Origin: Leptospira venezuelensis
Lineage (GTDB): Bacteria; Spirochaetota; Leptospiria; Leptospirales; Leptospiraceae
Assembly: GCF_002150035.1 (NCBI RefSeq)
Contig: NZ_NETS01000008.1
Coordinates: forward strand, 62,001 to 126,000
DNA: 64,000 nt
Reading direction: 5' to 3'
Below the pieces are notes generated by a model, which saw only the letters and a program-made list of their open reading frames with translations, had not been told where the DNA came from and did not search any database. Made by a program: the position numbers and the translations under genes. Of this stretch, positions 53,683 through 63,982 are shown one piece after another. How positions within the stretch are numbered: position 1 is the stretch's first letter; each line of letters opens with the position of its first letter.

Positions 53683-54021
53683 ATGACCCGATTTCTCCCG
53701 TATTTACTAGCAATCGCACTCCTAGGTATTTTATCTTGTAATAGCGGAGAGAGAGATATCAAGGGAAATGCTTTGGCGACTTTCTACGCAAACTGCACCG
53801 GTGGATCTTATCCTGCCTGTAAGAATGCTTGCGAAAATAAGTACGGCACCACGGTCACTACAACAAATTTGGCCGGTTTGAATTCCTGCCTTACTTCTTG
53901 TAATACAAGCTGTAATGTTTCTACATTTTGCTTCCAATTATCCCAAAGCTGCAAAAGTGATTGTGATAATTATCTGAACACCTGCATTCTAGTTTTAGGT
54001 GCGAGTGGATTCGGCCAGTAA
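53683..54021 (+). CDS. Small Cys-rich lipoprotein
   Basis: 112 residues from the ATG at 53683; a longer frame from 53635 adds 16 residues with no function. The signal sequence ends in a GILSC lipobox. The mature part has about 11 cysteines in Cys-x3-Cys and Cys-x5-type spacings (NCTGGSYPACKNACENKYG, SCLTSCNTSCNVSTFC, SCKSDCDNYLNTC), suggesting several disulfides. It resembles the lipoprotein at 8838-9131 in layout. Its stop directly abuts the convergent rsmE stop. Confidence 0.78.
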   Translation: MTRFLPYLLAIALLGILSCNSGERDIKGNALATFYANCTGGSYPACKNACENKYGTTVTTTNLAGLNSCLTSCNTSCNVSTFCFQLSQSCKSDCDNYLNTCILVLGASGFGQ

Positions 54022-54719
<698 letters not shown>

Positions 54720-54720
<1 letters not shown>

Positions 54721-55511
54721 TAGAGTCTGTTTAAATTATCCAATTCAAATAGAGAAGGATCCGGTTTTACATCCCTATCCACCTCAGTATATTCCAATAC
54801 GCTGATCGCACCTGTATTCAAATCCAACATTTCCAATCGACTGACTATATCTTCTTTTGTGACCTTCTGTTTTGCTTTTACCTTCACTGGACCGTACTTT
54901 ATGTTCATTGTTTTATAAAGTACCCCGTCTTTGTCATGGAAATCCAAACGAATAGGTCTTAATGTATCCGGTTCCAAAAGTAAAATCAGTTTGGAATAAA
55001 AATAAGGAACGATTGGTCGAAGAGCAACCCGTTTCATCTTCTTCCCTGCAATATCCAAATCACTTTGAACGATAGGATTATAATTTGCTTGGTAAGAAGT
55101 TCCCGCCAGATCCACAAAACTGAATCCAGTGTTCAGATGGTTTTCGTATTTTTCTTCGTCGTTCTTTTTGAAAATTTTCCGAGAAAGAGCGTTAAAGGCG
55201 AAGATCAACTCTCCATCTTCTTTAAATAAGATCTTATATTCTAAACCTCGACCTTTGCTTTCAAATAGAGAGAGTGAATCTTCTCCCTTTCTGAAAATAC
55301 TCATATCCCAGGTCCAGGAATCTCCTGTCTTTTTGATCAGGATCAGATTTGCTTTTACTAGACCATCCGTTTTTAAGAGTGCCTGGTCTAGTCTTGCGAC
55401 TAGTTCCTGGGCAACTCTTGCTTTATCTGGCGGAGTCTGAGCATGGGAAACATCCCCAGCCATGAAAATCGGGAATATTAAGATTATCGAAATAAGATGA
55501 AACTTTTTCAA
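54720..55511 (-). CDS. LolA-like outer-membrane lipoprotein-sorting protein
   Basis: 263 residues with a signal peptide ending near AHAQ (residue 25). The mature protein is the LolA/LolB-like half-barrel: VAQELVARLDQALLKTDGL helix, GRGLEYKILFKEDGELIFAF strands, TGFSFVDLAGTSYQANYNP, MKRVALRPIVPYFYSKLILL and LEPDTLRPIRLDFHDKDGVL. Family members carry lipoproteins or lipids across the periplasm. A precise partner is unknown. It is coupled to rsmE. Confidence 0.8.
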
Positions 55512-55550
55512 AACCTTTCCTTCCCGATAAATCCAAGGGATCTAATTTAA

Positions 55551-57077
55551 TTACTCTGCTCTTAAACTAGGTGCACTATAAGAGTAAAGACTGTGAACAG
55601 AACCTTGGGCTTGAGCGGATTCACTCCTTCTTTCGAATCTGAGTTTTCCTTCCCGAAGTCCTTTATGTAAATCTTGGACGGAACGGAATCCCATATCCTG
55701 AAAAGAAAGTCTTAGTCCAAGGCTTAAATAAGGAATAAAGTTCAGAATTGAACCTCTATCCACTACGGAACCACTTACACCCTGGGCCACTTTTACTTTT
55801 TGCCCCTCATTGAAATAACGTTTGTCACCGCCAGCTTTCATAGCCTCGATGCTGGCCATTCCTCGATACTTTTTGAGACGTATTCCGTTTTCATAAAAAT
55901 ACTCTCCGGGTGCCTCGGATGTTCCTGCAAACATAAATCCCATCATACATGCAGAAGCCCCAATTGCCAAAGCATTTGCGATATCTCCAATATTGGAAAT
56001 TCCACCGTCTGCAATAACTGGAACATCATGTTTTGCCGCATGGGCAGCAGTCTGGTAAACAGCAGTTGCCTGTGCTCTACCCACAGCCATGGTGTCTTGA
56101 GTGATACAAATGGAACCAGGCCCCATTCCGATCCTAAGTCCGTCCGCTCCCGCACCAATCAGATTTTCTGCTTGGCCACGGGTGACCACGTTACCACCGA
56201 TCACTTCTAGGTTTTTGAAATTAGATTTAATGAATTGGAGCATCTCTATCTGGTAGATCGAGTTCCCTTGAGCGGAGTCAATGATGATCACATCTACTCC
56301 TGCCTCATACAATGCAGCAACCCTGTCCCTGGATTCAGGTAAGGTAGAAACCGCAGCTCCACATCTGAGCCTTTTGTTCTCGTCCTTGGAAGAATCAGGA
56401 AATTCTTTATTCTTCTTCAGATCAGAACGACTTACTAAAGAGATAAGTTTTCCGTCTTTATCTATGATCGGAAGTTTTCCGATCTTCTCTTTTTTGATAA
56501 TATCGTTTGCTTCTCTTAGAGTGATCCCTGCTTTACCCGTAATCACTTCTGTGGTCATAACTTTTTCCACAGGGATAGAACGATCTCTCTCAAAATCGAT
56601 ATCTCTATTTGTTACAATTCCGACCAACTTTGAATTTCTGGTTCCGTCTGCAGTGATCGGTATTCCAGTGAATCCCAAAGTTTCTTTAATCCTGTCCAAA
56701 TCATGGATTGTATTTTTTGGTCCAAGAACAACCGGGTCTGAAATAAAACCGTTCTCAAAACGTTTCACTTTGCTGACTTCAGCAACCTGTTCTTCTACAG
56801 TATTATTATAATGGATAATTCCAATCCCTCCCATAAGGGCCTGTGCAATAGCCATTGAGGACTCAGTCACAGTGTCCATTGGGGAACTTACGAATGGTCT
56901 TTTGAGTTTGATTTTTTTTGTTAATCTAGTCTCTAGTTCTACGTCAGAAGGATTGAAGTCGATAAAACCGGGCAGGACTAAAAAGTCCCGATAAGTAAGC
57001 CCGATTTGCATGCTGAAAAGTTCTTCGCCGGATAGGCCGTCTAAAAATTGGGAGTCTCGGTAAGATTGGTTTGACAT
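55551..57077 (-). CDS. guaB: Inosine-5'-monophosphate dehydrogenase
   Basis: A 508-residue enzyme that oxidises IMP to XMP, the committed step to GMP. The N-terminal barrel half is interrupted by two CBS domains (about residues 105-220, with MTTEVITGKAGITLREANDI and ISLVSRSDLKK). The catalytic cysteine lies near 320 in GPGSICITQD. IMP-binding segments VIADGGISNIGDI and the flap-like YRGMASIEAM follow. Length is normal. It is divergent from the PilZ gene, 88 bp away. Confidence 0.95.
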   Translation of the reverse strand: MSNQSYRDSQFLDGLSGEELFSMQIGLTYRDFLVLPGFIDFNPSDVELETRLTKKIKLKRPFVSSPMDTVTESSMAIAQALMGGIGIIHYNNTVEEQVAEVSKVKRFENGFISDPVVLGPKNTIHDLDRIKETLGFTGIPITADGTRNSKLVGIVTNRDIDFERDRSIPVEKVMTTEVITGKAGITLREANDIIKKEKIGKLPIIDKDGKLISLVSRSDLKKNKEFPDSSKDENKRLRCGAAVSTLPESRDRVAALYEAGVDVIIIDSAQGNSIYQIEMLQFIKSNFKNLEVIGGNVVTRGQAENLIGAGADGLRIGMGPGSICITQDTMAVGRAQATAVYQTAAHAAKHDVPVIADGGISNIGDIANALAIGASACMMGFMFAGTSEAPGEYFYENGIRLKKYRGMASIEAMKAGGDKRYFNEGQKVKVAQGVSGSVVDRGSILNFIPYLSLGLRLSFQDMGFRSVQDLHKGLREGKLRFERRSESAQAQGSVHSLYSYSAPSLRAE

Positions 57078-57165
57078 TAGTGTACCTTACCTATTACATC
57101 AAAACGAAGCCAAAGGCTGGAATCAAGATAATTTTCCGCCGGAATCCGATCGACCTAGGAATTTA

Positions 57166-58326
57166 ATGGAAAAGGTTCAAAGGAAACAAAGAGACAAAGA
57201 GTTCATCACAGATCCTGGTAAAAAACTCCATATCATTGGAAAATTTCTACTCAAAACAGATCTACTCGTAAGGGATACGGAAACTCACGAATCCGTTCAA
57301 CTTCTCTCCGTCAATAAGGACGCCACAAAAATTTTAGTACAAGGTCGAATGGCCGAACAATTTAAGCTGAATGCTCATATTGTTTTGTACAAATTACTCG
57401 CGAGATATGTCGAACTAGAGTGCGAGGTCCTAGAAGAAAAACCCAATAATCAATACATCATGCAGGTGGAGCATGTTTCCATCGCAAGCAGAGAAAGAAA
57501 ATTTACGAGGATCAAACCTCCAGATGGCAGTGTTTGGATCACTAACCTGCGCACTAGCAGGACCACAATCGACGCGAACTTATTCAATATACCGACTTCT
57601 GTAAAAGTCAATTTTGCGGATACGGAAAGAACTCTTAAACCAAAGTTCGATATTGTCAAAATAGATGTTTTCAATTCTATCGGGGATAAGTTCGACCTAG
57701 TCAAAAAGACAGGTAAAATATTATATATCCCGAATACACAAAAACCGGATTGTTATAAATCATCCGATCCCGACGGATTTATAGATTATGAGCATGAACT
57801 AGGCGACGAAGATGATGTTCGTAAAAAGATCATAGAATATGCAAACCAAAAGATCAGATCAGAACTGATCGTTCCAGTTATCTATATCAACCACGATGAG
57901 CAAGCAATTCCAATCGGATATGTACATGCCCAAAATAGGACAAAAGAAATAGATTTAGCAGAAGTAATGGAAATTAAGACGCTTACATTTGATATGGTAG
58001 ACCGGATCAGAGAATCCAATACCATTCTAGTAAAGGAAAGATTTTCTGTTATAGATCTTTCTACTGGCGGCTTGAGAGTGAAGATCAATCATCCTGATCT
58101 TAATAGCGAACTTCCCAGAAGAAAAGGATTTACATTCGATATTTTTTTCAAAATGCAATCACCGATCACTGCTTATGGAGTAGTACGTTCAATTGCAAGA
58201 GATACGGACGGTAATTTATATGTAGGACTTTCTTTGGAAGGAAATTCTGCAAGACCTGGAGAGAAAAAACGTTTTATAGACAATGTAAATCGTATGCTTT
58301 CTGACTCCGGTGTAAAAGTTGGCTAA
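57166..58326 (+). CDS. PilZ-domain c-di-GMP-binding protein
   Basis: 386 residues. An N-terminal flagellar-brake-like beta domain (LLSVNKDATKILVQGRMAEQ, then SIASRERKFTRIKPPDGSVW) lies in residues 40-130. The C-terminal PilZ domain (about 285-380) shows VKERFSVIDLSTGGLRVKI with the D-x-S-x-x-G motif and YGVVRSIARDTDGNLYVGLS. The RxxxR arginines that bind c-di-GMP are at best partly visible, so binding is likely but not certain. An EAL phosphodiesterase lies 1 kb downstream. Confidence 0.83.
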   Translation: MEKVQRKQRDKEFITDPGKKLHIIGKFLLKTDLLVRDTETHESVQLLSVNKDATKILVQGRMAEQFKLNAHIVLYKLLARYVELECEVLEEKPNNQYIMQVEHVSIASRERKFTRIKPPDGSVWITNLRTSRTTIDANLFNIPTSVKVNFADTERTLKPKFDIVKIDVFNSIGDKFDLVKKTGKILYIPNTQKPDCYKSSDPDGFIDYEHELGDEDDVRKKIIEYANQKIRSELIVPVIYINHDEQAIPIGYVHAQNRTKEIDLAEVMEIKTLTFDMVDRIRESNTILVKERFSVIDLSTGGLRVKINHPDLNSELPRRKGFTFDIFFKMQSPITAYGVVRSIARDTDGNLYVGLSLEGNSARPGEKKRFIDNVNRMLSDSGVKVG

Positions 58327-58423
58327 ATTTGAAAAAAATTTCCAAAAGCCGATCTTATTTTGGCTTCATCATTTTTCAAAAAGATATATTATATAGAGTG
58401 AAGCGGTAACGCCTAAATTCTAT

Positions 58424-58449
58424 TAGAGCCCCGCTTTATGGAGGCTCTA
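58424..58449 (+). promoter_or_regulatory. Leader hairpin over the desaturase ribosome site and start codon
   Basis: TAGAGCC (58424-58430) pairs perfectly with GGCTCTA (58443-58449) around a 12-base loop. The right arm contains the end of the GGAGG ribosome site (58440-58444) and the A of the ATG start. When paired, translation would be blocked. A 7-bp stem with three to four GC pairs could melt with temperature, so an RNA thermometer is possible. The function is inferred. Confidence 0.45.
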
Positions 58450-59309
58450 TGATATATTCTCCAGAAATCAAAACATTAGATCCCTGTAAGGGCAAAATTG
58501 TCTGGGCGCCAATCAAATCTCTCTGGTTCATCTCTTCCATTTCCATTTTTCTAATATTCGGGTATTCAACGTATTCAAGTTCGAATGCGTTAATATCATT
58601 TATATTAACCATTCTCACACTTAGTTTTGGACATTCTGTCGGAATACATCGAGGTCTGATCCATGACTCGTTCTCTTCTTCGATAGCACTAAAACGTTTC
58701 TTAACCTATTTAGGAGTTTTGACAGGTTTAGGTGGTCCGATTTCCTTAAGATATTTACATGATCTGAGGGATTGGGCGCAAAGAAGTCGGGCATGCCATC
58801 CTTTCTTTTGCCATTACGATAATATATTTAAAGATTTCATAATACAGATGAATTGTACAATAAAATTAGAGCGGCACCAAACATTTCGTTACGAAAACAA
58901 CTACGGAGAAGATAAAATCATTCAATTCCTGGAAAGAACTTGGCTACTGCAACAGATTCCACTCATTATACTCTTTGCATATATCGGAGGCCTAGGCCTG
59001 GTCGTATGGGGAATATTTGGAAGAACTTCTACATGCATATTAGGTCATTGGTTAGTGGGTCACTATGCTCATAAAAGAGGTGAATTGATCCGAATTGTCC
59101 CAAATGCATGCACGCAAGGATATAATGTTCCTTTTATTTCACTTCTTACAATGGGGGAATCACTTCATAATAACCATCATGCATATCCGGAATCAAGCAA
59201 GTTCTCTCTTCAAAAAGGAGAGCTGGATCCTGGTTGGTGGTGTATACAGTTCTTAAGTTTATTCGGATGGATCAAATCAACGAATGTAGCGGAGGTCGGA
59301 AGAACTTAA
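58449..59309 (+). CDS. Fatty acid / acyl-CoA desaturase family protein
   Basis: A 286-residue membrane di-iron enzyme that puts a double bond into acyl chains. The His boxes are visible: GHSVGIHRGLIHDSF near 60-75, YLHDLRDWAQRSRACHP near 98-115 (the HDxRDWAQ form instead of HRxHH), GHWLVGHYAHKRG near 200 and ESLHNNHHAYPES near 235-247. Four membrane helices are predicted. The likely effect is control of membrane fluidity. A hairpin sits over the ribosome site. It ends in a TTAA shared with the convergent EAL gene. Confidence 0.83.
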   Translation: MIYSPEIKTLDPCKGKIVWAPIKSLWFISSISIFLIFGYSTYSSSNALISFILTILTLSFGHSVGIHRGLIHDSFSSSIALKRFLTYLGVLTGLGGPISLRYLHDLRDWAQRSRACHPFFCHYDNIFKDFIIQMNCTIKLERHQTFRYENNYGEDKIIQFLERTWLLQQIPLIILFAYIGGLGLVVWGIFGRTSTCILGHWLVGHYAHKRGELIRIVPNACTQGYNVPFISLLTMGESLHNNHHAYPESSKFSLQKGELDPGWWCIQFLSLFGWIKSTNVAEVGRT

Positions 59310-60598
59310 GGAAAGTCCCACATTCGAACATCTACGAATAGAACATTTCCTTCTTCCATACTTTTGGAGTAAGTTACTAAAAGAAGGTGACTTTCCAAAT
59401 CAAAGTATGGATTACTTGCGATCCAACCTCCGGAAGAATCTTTTGCGTTTCTATAAAATTGTTCTAAGAAATATGGTCTCCAACTCCAATTCCTCCCTAC
59501 AAAAGAATCGTCTTCCAACATTCCTGAATCCGAGATACTTGAATAATTAGGAGAAAGTTGTCTTCCTTCATGATTGGTAACATACATTCTAAAAACGGAT
59601 TTTTCCAAAAGATAAGAATTTCTTAATTTAATAGTTACAATTCCTTCCGAAGAGATGACTTCGATCCCGGAAGATTCCAAACGATCTTCCAGTTCCTTCT
59701 CCTTTTTAATCCTTCGAAGTAACTGGTATTTCTTATAATTAAAGAATAGTTCATGGAGTTGGGAGAACCGGATACTCAAACCATTGATATCCATTAACTC
59801 AGGACTTGGTTCTGCAAAATAAAAACCTTGTAAGAATCTTGCCCCGTAAGTGAGAGCATTGTATAATTCTGTTTCAGTTTCTAAACCTTCGAATAATAGA
59901 GAACATCCTAAACTTTCAGCAAGCCTGGACAAAGTAAATAGGATCTCTTGGAAATTTCGAGAAGCAACGGAACTGCGAATCAGGCCTAAATCAACTTTGA
60001 TAATGTCTGGATGTAATGCACCGATACGGTCCAGGTTAGAAGATTTAGATCCGAGATCATCTATCGCGACTAAAAACCCCGATCTTTTATACAAATTGAT
60101 CAAAGGTTTTAACTGATCTATTTCTCCTGAAAAATGTTCTTCTACAATTTCAACAACTATCCTTTTAGGATCCAAACCCGAACTTCTTGCGATTTGTAAA
60201 GTATAAGGTTCCTCATCCGTTTTTGAAGAAAGATAATCCTGCATAAAAGAAGGAGATATATTTAGAAAAAGTTTTGCCTTAGGATCTATACCCGGAGTAT
60301 TACTGATCTTCTCCACCGCTTTTTTGCGAACGGTCCTATCTATTTCTAATTTAAGATTTTTGAATTCTTCTCGTTCAGAGATAGAAAAAGAGTGAGGTAT
60401 ATCTGCTAAGAAGAATGGGCCAAGACTATGGACAGCGCCTTGTTTATCTATAAATCGAGCTAAAGCCTCGTAACCAAAGATTGAGTCTTTTTCGACAGAT
60501 AAAATAGGTTGGAAGTATGGAACTATCTCACCTTCGGAAAACCATTCCTGCCATTTGGACGCGTTCCAAGAAGTTCTTCCTTCACTCATTCTTAACAA
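59306..60598 (-). CDS. EAL-domain cyclic-di-GMP phosphodiesterase
   Basis: 430 residues. The EAL domain is residues about 15-250, and its catalytic residues are all visible: YFQPILSVEKDSIFGYEALAR (EAL), LFLNISPSF (Asn), VVEIVEEHF (Glu), AIDDLGSKSSN (two Asp), IKVDLGLIR (Lys), LFEGLETETE (Glu) and GARFLQGFYFAEP (Gln). It should hydrolyse c-di-GMP. The C-terminal 150 residues form a PAS- or Cache-like sensory domain (WRPYFLEQFYRNAKDSSGGW), without membrane helices. An ATG at 60589 is an alternative start. Confidence 0.92.
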   Translation of the reverse strand: MLRMSEGRTSWNASKWQEWFSEGEIVPYFQPILSVEKDSIFGYEALARFIDKQGAVHSLGPFFLADIPHSFSISEREEFKNLKLEIDRTVRKKAVEKISNTPGIDPKAKLFLNISPSFMQDYLSSKTDEEPYTLQIARSSGLDPKRIVVEIVEEHFSGEIDQLKPLINLYKRSGFLVAIDDLGSKSSNLDRIGALHPDIIKVDLGLIRSSVASRNFQEILFTLSRLAESLGCSLLFEGLETETELYNALTYGARFLQGFYFAEPSPELMDINGLSIRFSQLHELFFNYKKYQLLRRIKKEKELEDRLESSGIEVISSEGIVTIKLRNSYLLEKSVFRMYVTNHEGRQLSPNYSSISDSGMLEDDSFVGRNWSWRPYFLEQFYRNAKDSSGGWIASNPYFDLESHLLLVTYSKSMEEGNVLFVDVRMWDFP

Positions 60599-60684
60599 TA
60601 AAATGGAAACCCTGTAAGAAGGATCAAGAATTTAAAATCAAAAGTTTAGATCAAATGCTAAAAGAAGAATGAAGACTAATTAAA

Positions 60685-62331
60685 CTAGTAACCGACTCCC
60701 AGTCCACAACCGAAACCGTCTGGAATTCCAATCCAAGGAGTTCTTGGTTCAGAATTTTGTATCAAATATCTATTGCCGCCTAAGTTTTCTCGGAGAATTT
60801 CCACAAATCTCTCTTTTGTGAAAAGATCTTGCGATTCGGTTAACAATTTCAATCTATCATAGTATACTTTCAAATTTGGATCTAAGATCTGGTTTTCTCC
60901 GGAAGAAACAGATTCTAAGTATCCTAAAGGAATATTTCGAGTATAATGCCCCACTCTCCAGTTAGAGACTGATTTCAATTTACTTAATAAAGGGTCCGTT
61001 AAAGCGTTTGCATCGACGATCTTATGAGTTTCTCCGGAAAAATAGCCATAAAAGCCTACGTTAATCGTAGCGCATGCCTTTCCTGGATCTTTAGGGGCCT
61101 TTTTATACTTTCTACCTGCATCCGCCCATCCATGAGTCGGGAAGTCCTTGAATTTGAGGGAGCGTATAAAATTTGTGCTTCTAAAATAAGCACCTTTTTC
61201 ATCTTGGATCTCTCGATCATTTCTAAGCCTAGTATACTCTTTTGTAATATACAGATACGAATTTTGGTTTAACAGAAATAAGGCGATAAAAAATAGAACG
61301 CTCACTCTAGGAAGAATAATAGGAGAAAGTTCCACGAATAGGAACATACAGGCGACAAATGGAAGGGCAAAAAATCTTCCCGCCATAAAATCCCCGCCTA
61401 TAGTGCATATATAAAGGATATATAGGCCTATACCGGCAGATAATGTTGCGTGTAAAAATTTACCTCTCCATACAAAATATGGCAAAAGTAAAACTACAAT
61501 AACGACTGAAAGTGAGGTATAAATATCCCAACGAAAACTATTTTCTAAGTAGTCCAGACCGTAAGGCCATAAATTAGAAACCGTTAGGCCAGTGTTCAAT
61601 TTTGCATAAGCAGTATTCGGGAACAGATATCCATAATATACTAATGAAAACGCTGACCAAAAAAGAATTGGCATAAGCCCGAGAGCAGCGGCCCCTATAA
61701 ACTTACCCCAGATTTTTTTTCCTTTTAAAAATTTATATAAATACAGAAGAAAAGGAAGTTCCAAAAGAACGGTATCTTGCCTATTCAAATATGATAGAGA
61801 AAGATAAAAGAAGAAGAGGAAAAAGTCTCTAAAATCTCCCCTCTTCTCTAAATCAAATACCTTAGATAAAAATAAAATAATCAAAAGAAAAGAAAGCGGG
61901 TTTTCCAAACCAGAACTGGAAAAATCCACAAATGCTCTGGAGATAAGTAAACTTAAAAGTATCCAAGAACCATACTGCCAGTCCCCTTTTCTTTTCCCAA
62001 AACGAGAAATAAGCAAAGAAACCGTTGCTCCAACACAGATCCAAGAAAGAATTAGAGAAGAATAATATACTGGAATTTTGCAAAAAGAAAGAAAGATTAT
62101 GCAGAATAGCCAGAGAGGATGAGTATAAGCCTGGACTCTTTCATAAGTATTCCACCTAAGTCCAAAACCATTTAGAAAATTCTCTACAGTCCTGAAACTG
62201 ATATAAGCGTCTTCTGTGACCCAAGAATTTACGATGACCACATAAGCGAATAGAATACATGAGATCGGAAAAAGAGTTTTTGGAAGAGGCTTTTTAAAAA
62301 AAGACAAGAGTTTTTCTGAGACTGAATCCAC
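60685..62331 (-). CDS. GT-C fold membrane glycosyltransferase, AftB-like
   Basis: 548 residues with about ten to twelve membrane helices and a C-terminal periplasmic domain of about 180 residues. The first loop contains VTEDAYISFRTVENFLNGFG and WNTYERVQAYTHPLW, the catalytic-acid loop typical of GT-C arabinofuranosyl/mannosyl-type transferases that use lipid-linked sugars. The C-terminal domain (GYFSGETHKIVDANALTDPL) is also typical. It probably adds a sugar to a surface glycan on the outer face of the inner membrane. It is divergent from a second GT-C gene. Confidence 0.78.
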   Translation of the reverse strand: MDSVSEKLLSFFKKPLPKTLFPISCILFAYVVIVNSWVTEDAYISFRTVENFLNGFGLRWNTYERVQAYTHPLWLFCIIFLSFCKIPVYYSSLILSWICVGATVSLLISRFGKRKGDWQYGSWILLSLLISRAFVDFSSSGLENPLSFLLIILFLSKVFDLEKRGDFRDFFLFFFYLSLSYLNRQDTVLLELPFLLYLYKFLKGKKIWGKFIGAAALGLMPILFWSAFSLVYYGYLFPNTAYAKLNTGLTVSNLWPYGLDYLENSFRWDIYTSLSVVIVVLLLPYFVWRGKFLHATLSAGIGLYILYICTIGGDFMAGRFFALPFVACMFLFVELSPIILPRVSVLFFIALFLLNQNSYLYITKEYTRLRNDREIQDEKGAYFRSTNFIRSLKFKDFPTHGWADAGRKYKKAPKDPGKACATINVGFYGYFSGETHKIVDANALTDPLLSKLKSVSNWRVGHYTRNIPLGYLESVSSGENQILDPNLKVYYDRLKLLTESQDLFTKERFVEILRENLGGNRYLIQNSEPRTPWIGIPDGFGCGLGVGY

Positions 62332-62434
62332 TCACTCCAAAGAAACATTCGGAATCCAACTGTCATTCAGAATTCGGATGCAAATGAAATTGTCCAAACT
62401 TTACTTTGGGATTTCTTCTTGACCTTGGGTTTTC

Positions 62435-63982
62435 ATGGGACTTCCTAGCAGAATGTTCAATAGCCTTCTATCCAGGGTTTCTTCTTTTATTGGCAAGCCT
62501 TCTGGCTTCTTGATTTTTGGAGCCGTATTTCTATCATTATTTCTGGCATGGCAGTACCAAACAGGAATTCGGGTCGGGGATGGAGCAATAAAACAACAGC
62601 AGCTTGCGGACCTTCTACAAAACGGCTTGCCGGATTTTTCCTGTAGATACTCAGGAAAAGAAATCGATCCTGAATTTAGATTTTTACCTTTAGATCTGAA
62701 AAAAGGGTCCACGATGACCCATGTCTATAAAGGAAAATGTTATTACGTATTTCCTTTTTATTACACTGCAATCCAGTACCCGTTCGCGCTTCTAATGGGA
62801 AGATTTGGAAGCTTCTTCTTATCTTTAGCTTTCGGAATACTAACTCTAAGAGCATTATTCCAAATTTCAGAATTATTCCAGTTAAAAGAACAATCTAAAT
62901 TATTCTATTTGATCTTGCTACTTCTAGGATCTGCATTCAGCTTATTCGCAACCGATATTTCCGAAACGATCATAGCGATCTACGGAGTTACCCAAGGAAT
63001 TTATTTTTTACTAAAGGAAGAAGAATCTTCCAGTTCAACTGACTTAGTATTTGCAGGAATATTTTTTGGACTTGCAGCATTTTTCCGGCAAGAAACAATT
63101 CTATTGGCGGCCAGCCTTTCCTTAGTTTATGCTTTCAGAATATTCAGAAATCCGAAAGCTGCACTATTCCCATTTATATTCGGGACTTTCCTCATCATCC
63201 AGGCTATAATCAATTATTCAGTAGTTGGACATCCGCTGGGATCGAGAGGTTACCTGCAAGAAGCCGCTTCTTACCGGTTGATCGCACAGATCTACTATTT
63301 AGGACAATTGGTGTTTTTAGGAAAAGGATCCTTAGGACTATTTGGAGCATACCCTGCATTAGCATTTATCGTTTTATGGAGACCAAAATCGAATTCATTA
63401 ACTCGGGTTTTATATGGAATCGGGATATTCATACTTATATCCGGATTCTTGACCTCTACAAAATTTTGGCAGGGAGTTTTATTTGGGCCTAGGTTCTTAA
63501 TGATCGTTCTTCCGTTTCTGCTTTTATTCCTATTTTTTATTTTAGAAAAAAATTGGGAAAAACTAAGCAAACCATTTAAGATTATTGCGATCATTCTTAT
63601 TTCCTACTCCGTCGTAGGGGGTGTAATATTCGATAGACTATATTATAAATTCACAAAGTCAGTTGTAAATGAACAAAAAGAACTGAGCGACCATACTTCC
63701 AAAATTGTAATCTATAGAAAGGGTTCGGTATTTTTACCTTCTAATTCTTATAGAGAAGAAAGAGAAGTATATGAAATCGACTCCACTGAATCTTTCGATG
63801 TGCTTTTGGAAAAATTGTATAAGATTGGAAAAACTCAGGCAACTGTGGTTGGCTTTAAGGATACTTATCCGAAAAATATTTTAGTTCCTAAATCAGAACA
63901 ATTTACTTTTAAGAACAGAATATTCTACCAAAGCCCTTCTATCAATATGGAAACTTTAGAGTTTCATAAAATAGAAAAGTGA
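62435..63982 (+). CDS. GT-C-like membrane glycosyltransferase (LA_3751/LA_3752 type)
   Basis: 515 residues with about ten membrane helices. The first large loop (GDGAIKQQQLADLLQNGLPD, then CRYSGKEIDPEFRFLPLD) and YYVFPFYYTAIQYPFALLMG near 105-125 match a leptospiral group of predicted glycosyltransferases, recalled as the LA_3751/LA_3752 family. LAAFFRQETILLAASLSLVY near 205 is a GT-C-like helix boundary. No donor or acceptor can be assigned. An ATG at 62453 is an alternative start. The stop is 18 bp from the window end. Confidence 0.72.
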   Translation: MGLPSRMFNSLLSRVSSFIGKPSGFLIFGAVFLSLFLAWQYQTGIRVGDGAIKQQQLADLLQNGLPDFSCRYSGKEIDPEFRFLPLDLKKGSTMTHVYKGKCYYVFPFYYTAIQYPFALLMGRFGSFFLSLAFGILTLRALFQISELFQLKEQSKLFYLILLLLGSAFSLFATDISETIIAIYGVTQGIYFLLKEEESSSSTDLVFAGIFFGLAAFFRQETILLAASLSLVYAFRIFRNPKAALFPFIFGTFLIIQAIINYSVVGHPLGSRGYLQEAASYRLIAQIYYLGQLVFLGKGSLGLFGAYPALAFIVLWRPKSNSLTRVLYGIGIFILISGFLTSTKFWQGVLFGPRFLMIVLPFLLLFLFFILEKNWEKLSKPFKIIAIILISYSVVGGVIFDRLYYKFTKSVVNEQKELSDHTSKIVIYRKGSVFLPSNSYREEREVYEIDSTESFDVLLEKLYKIGKTQATVVGFKDTYPKNILVPKSEQFTFKNRIFYQSPSINMETLEFHKIEK

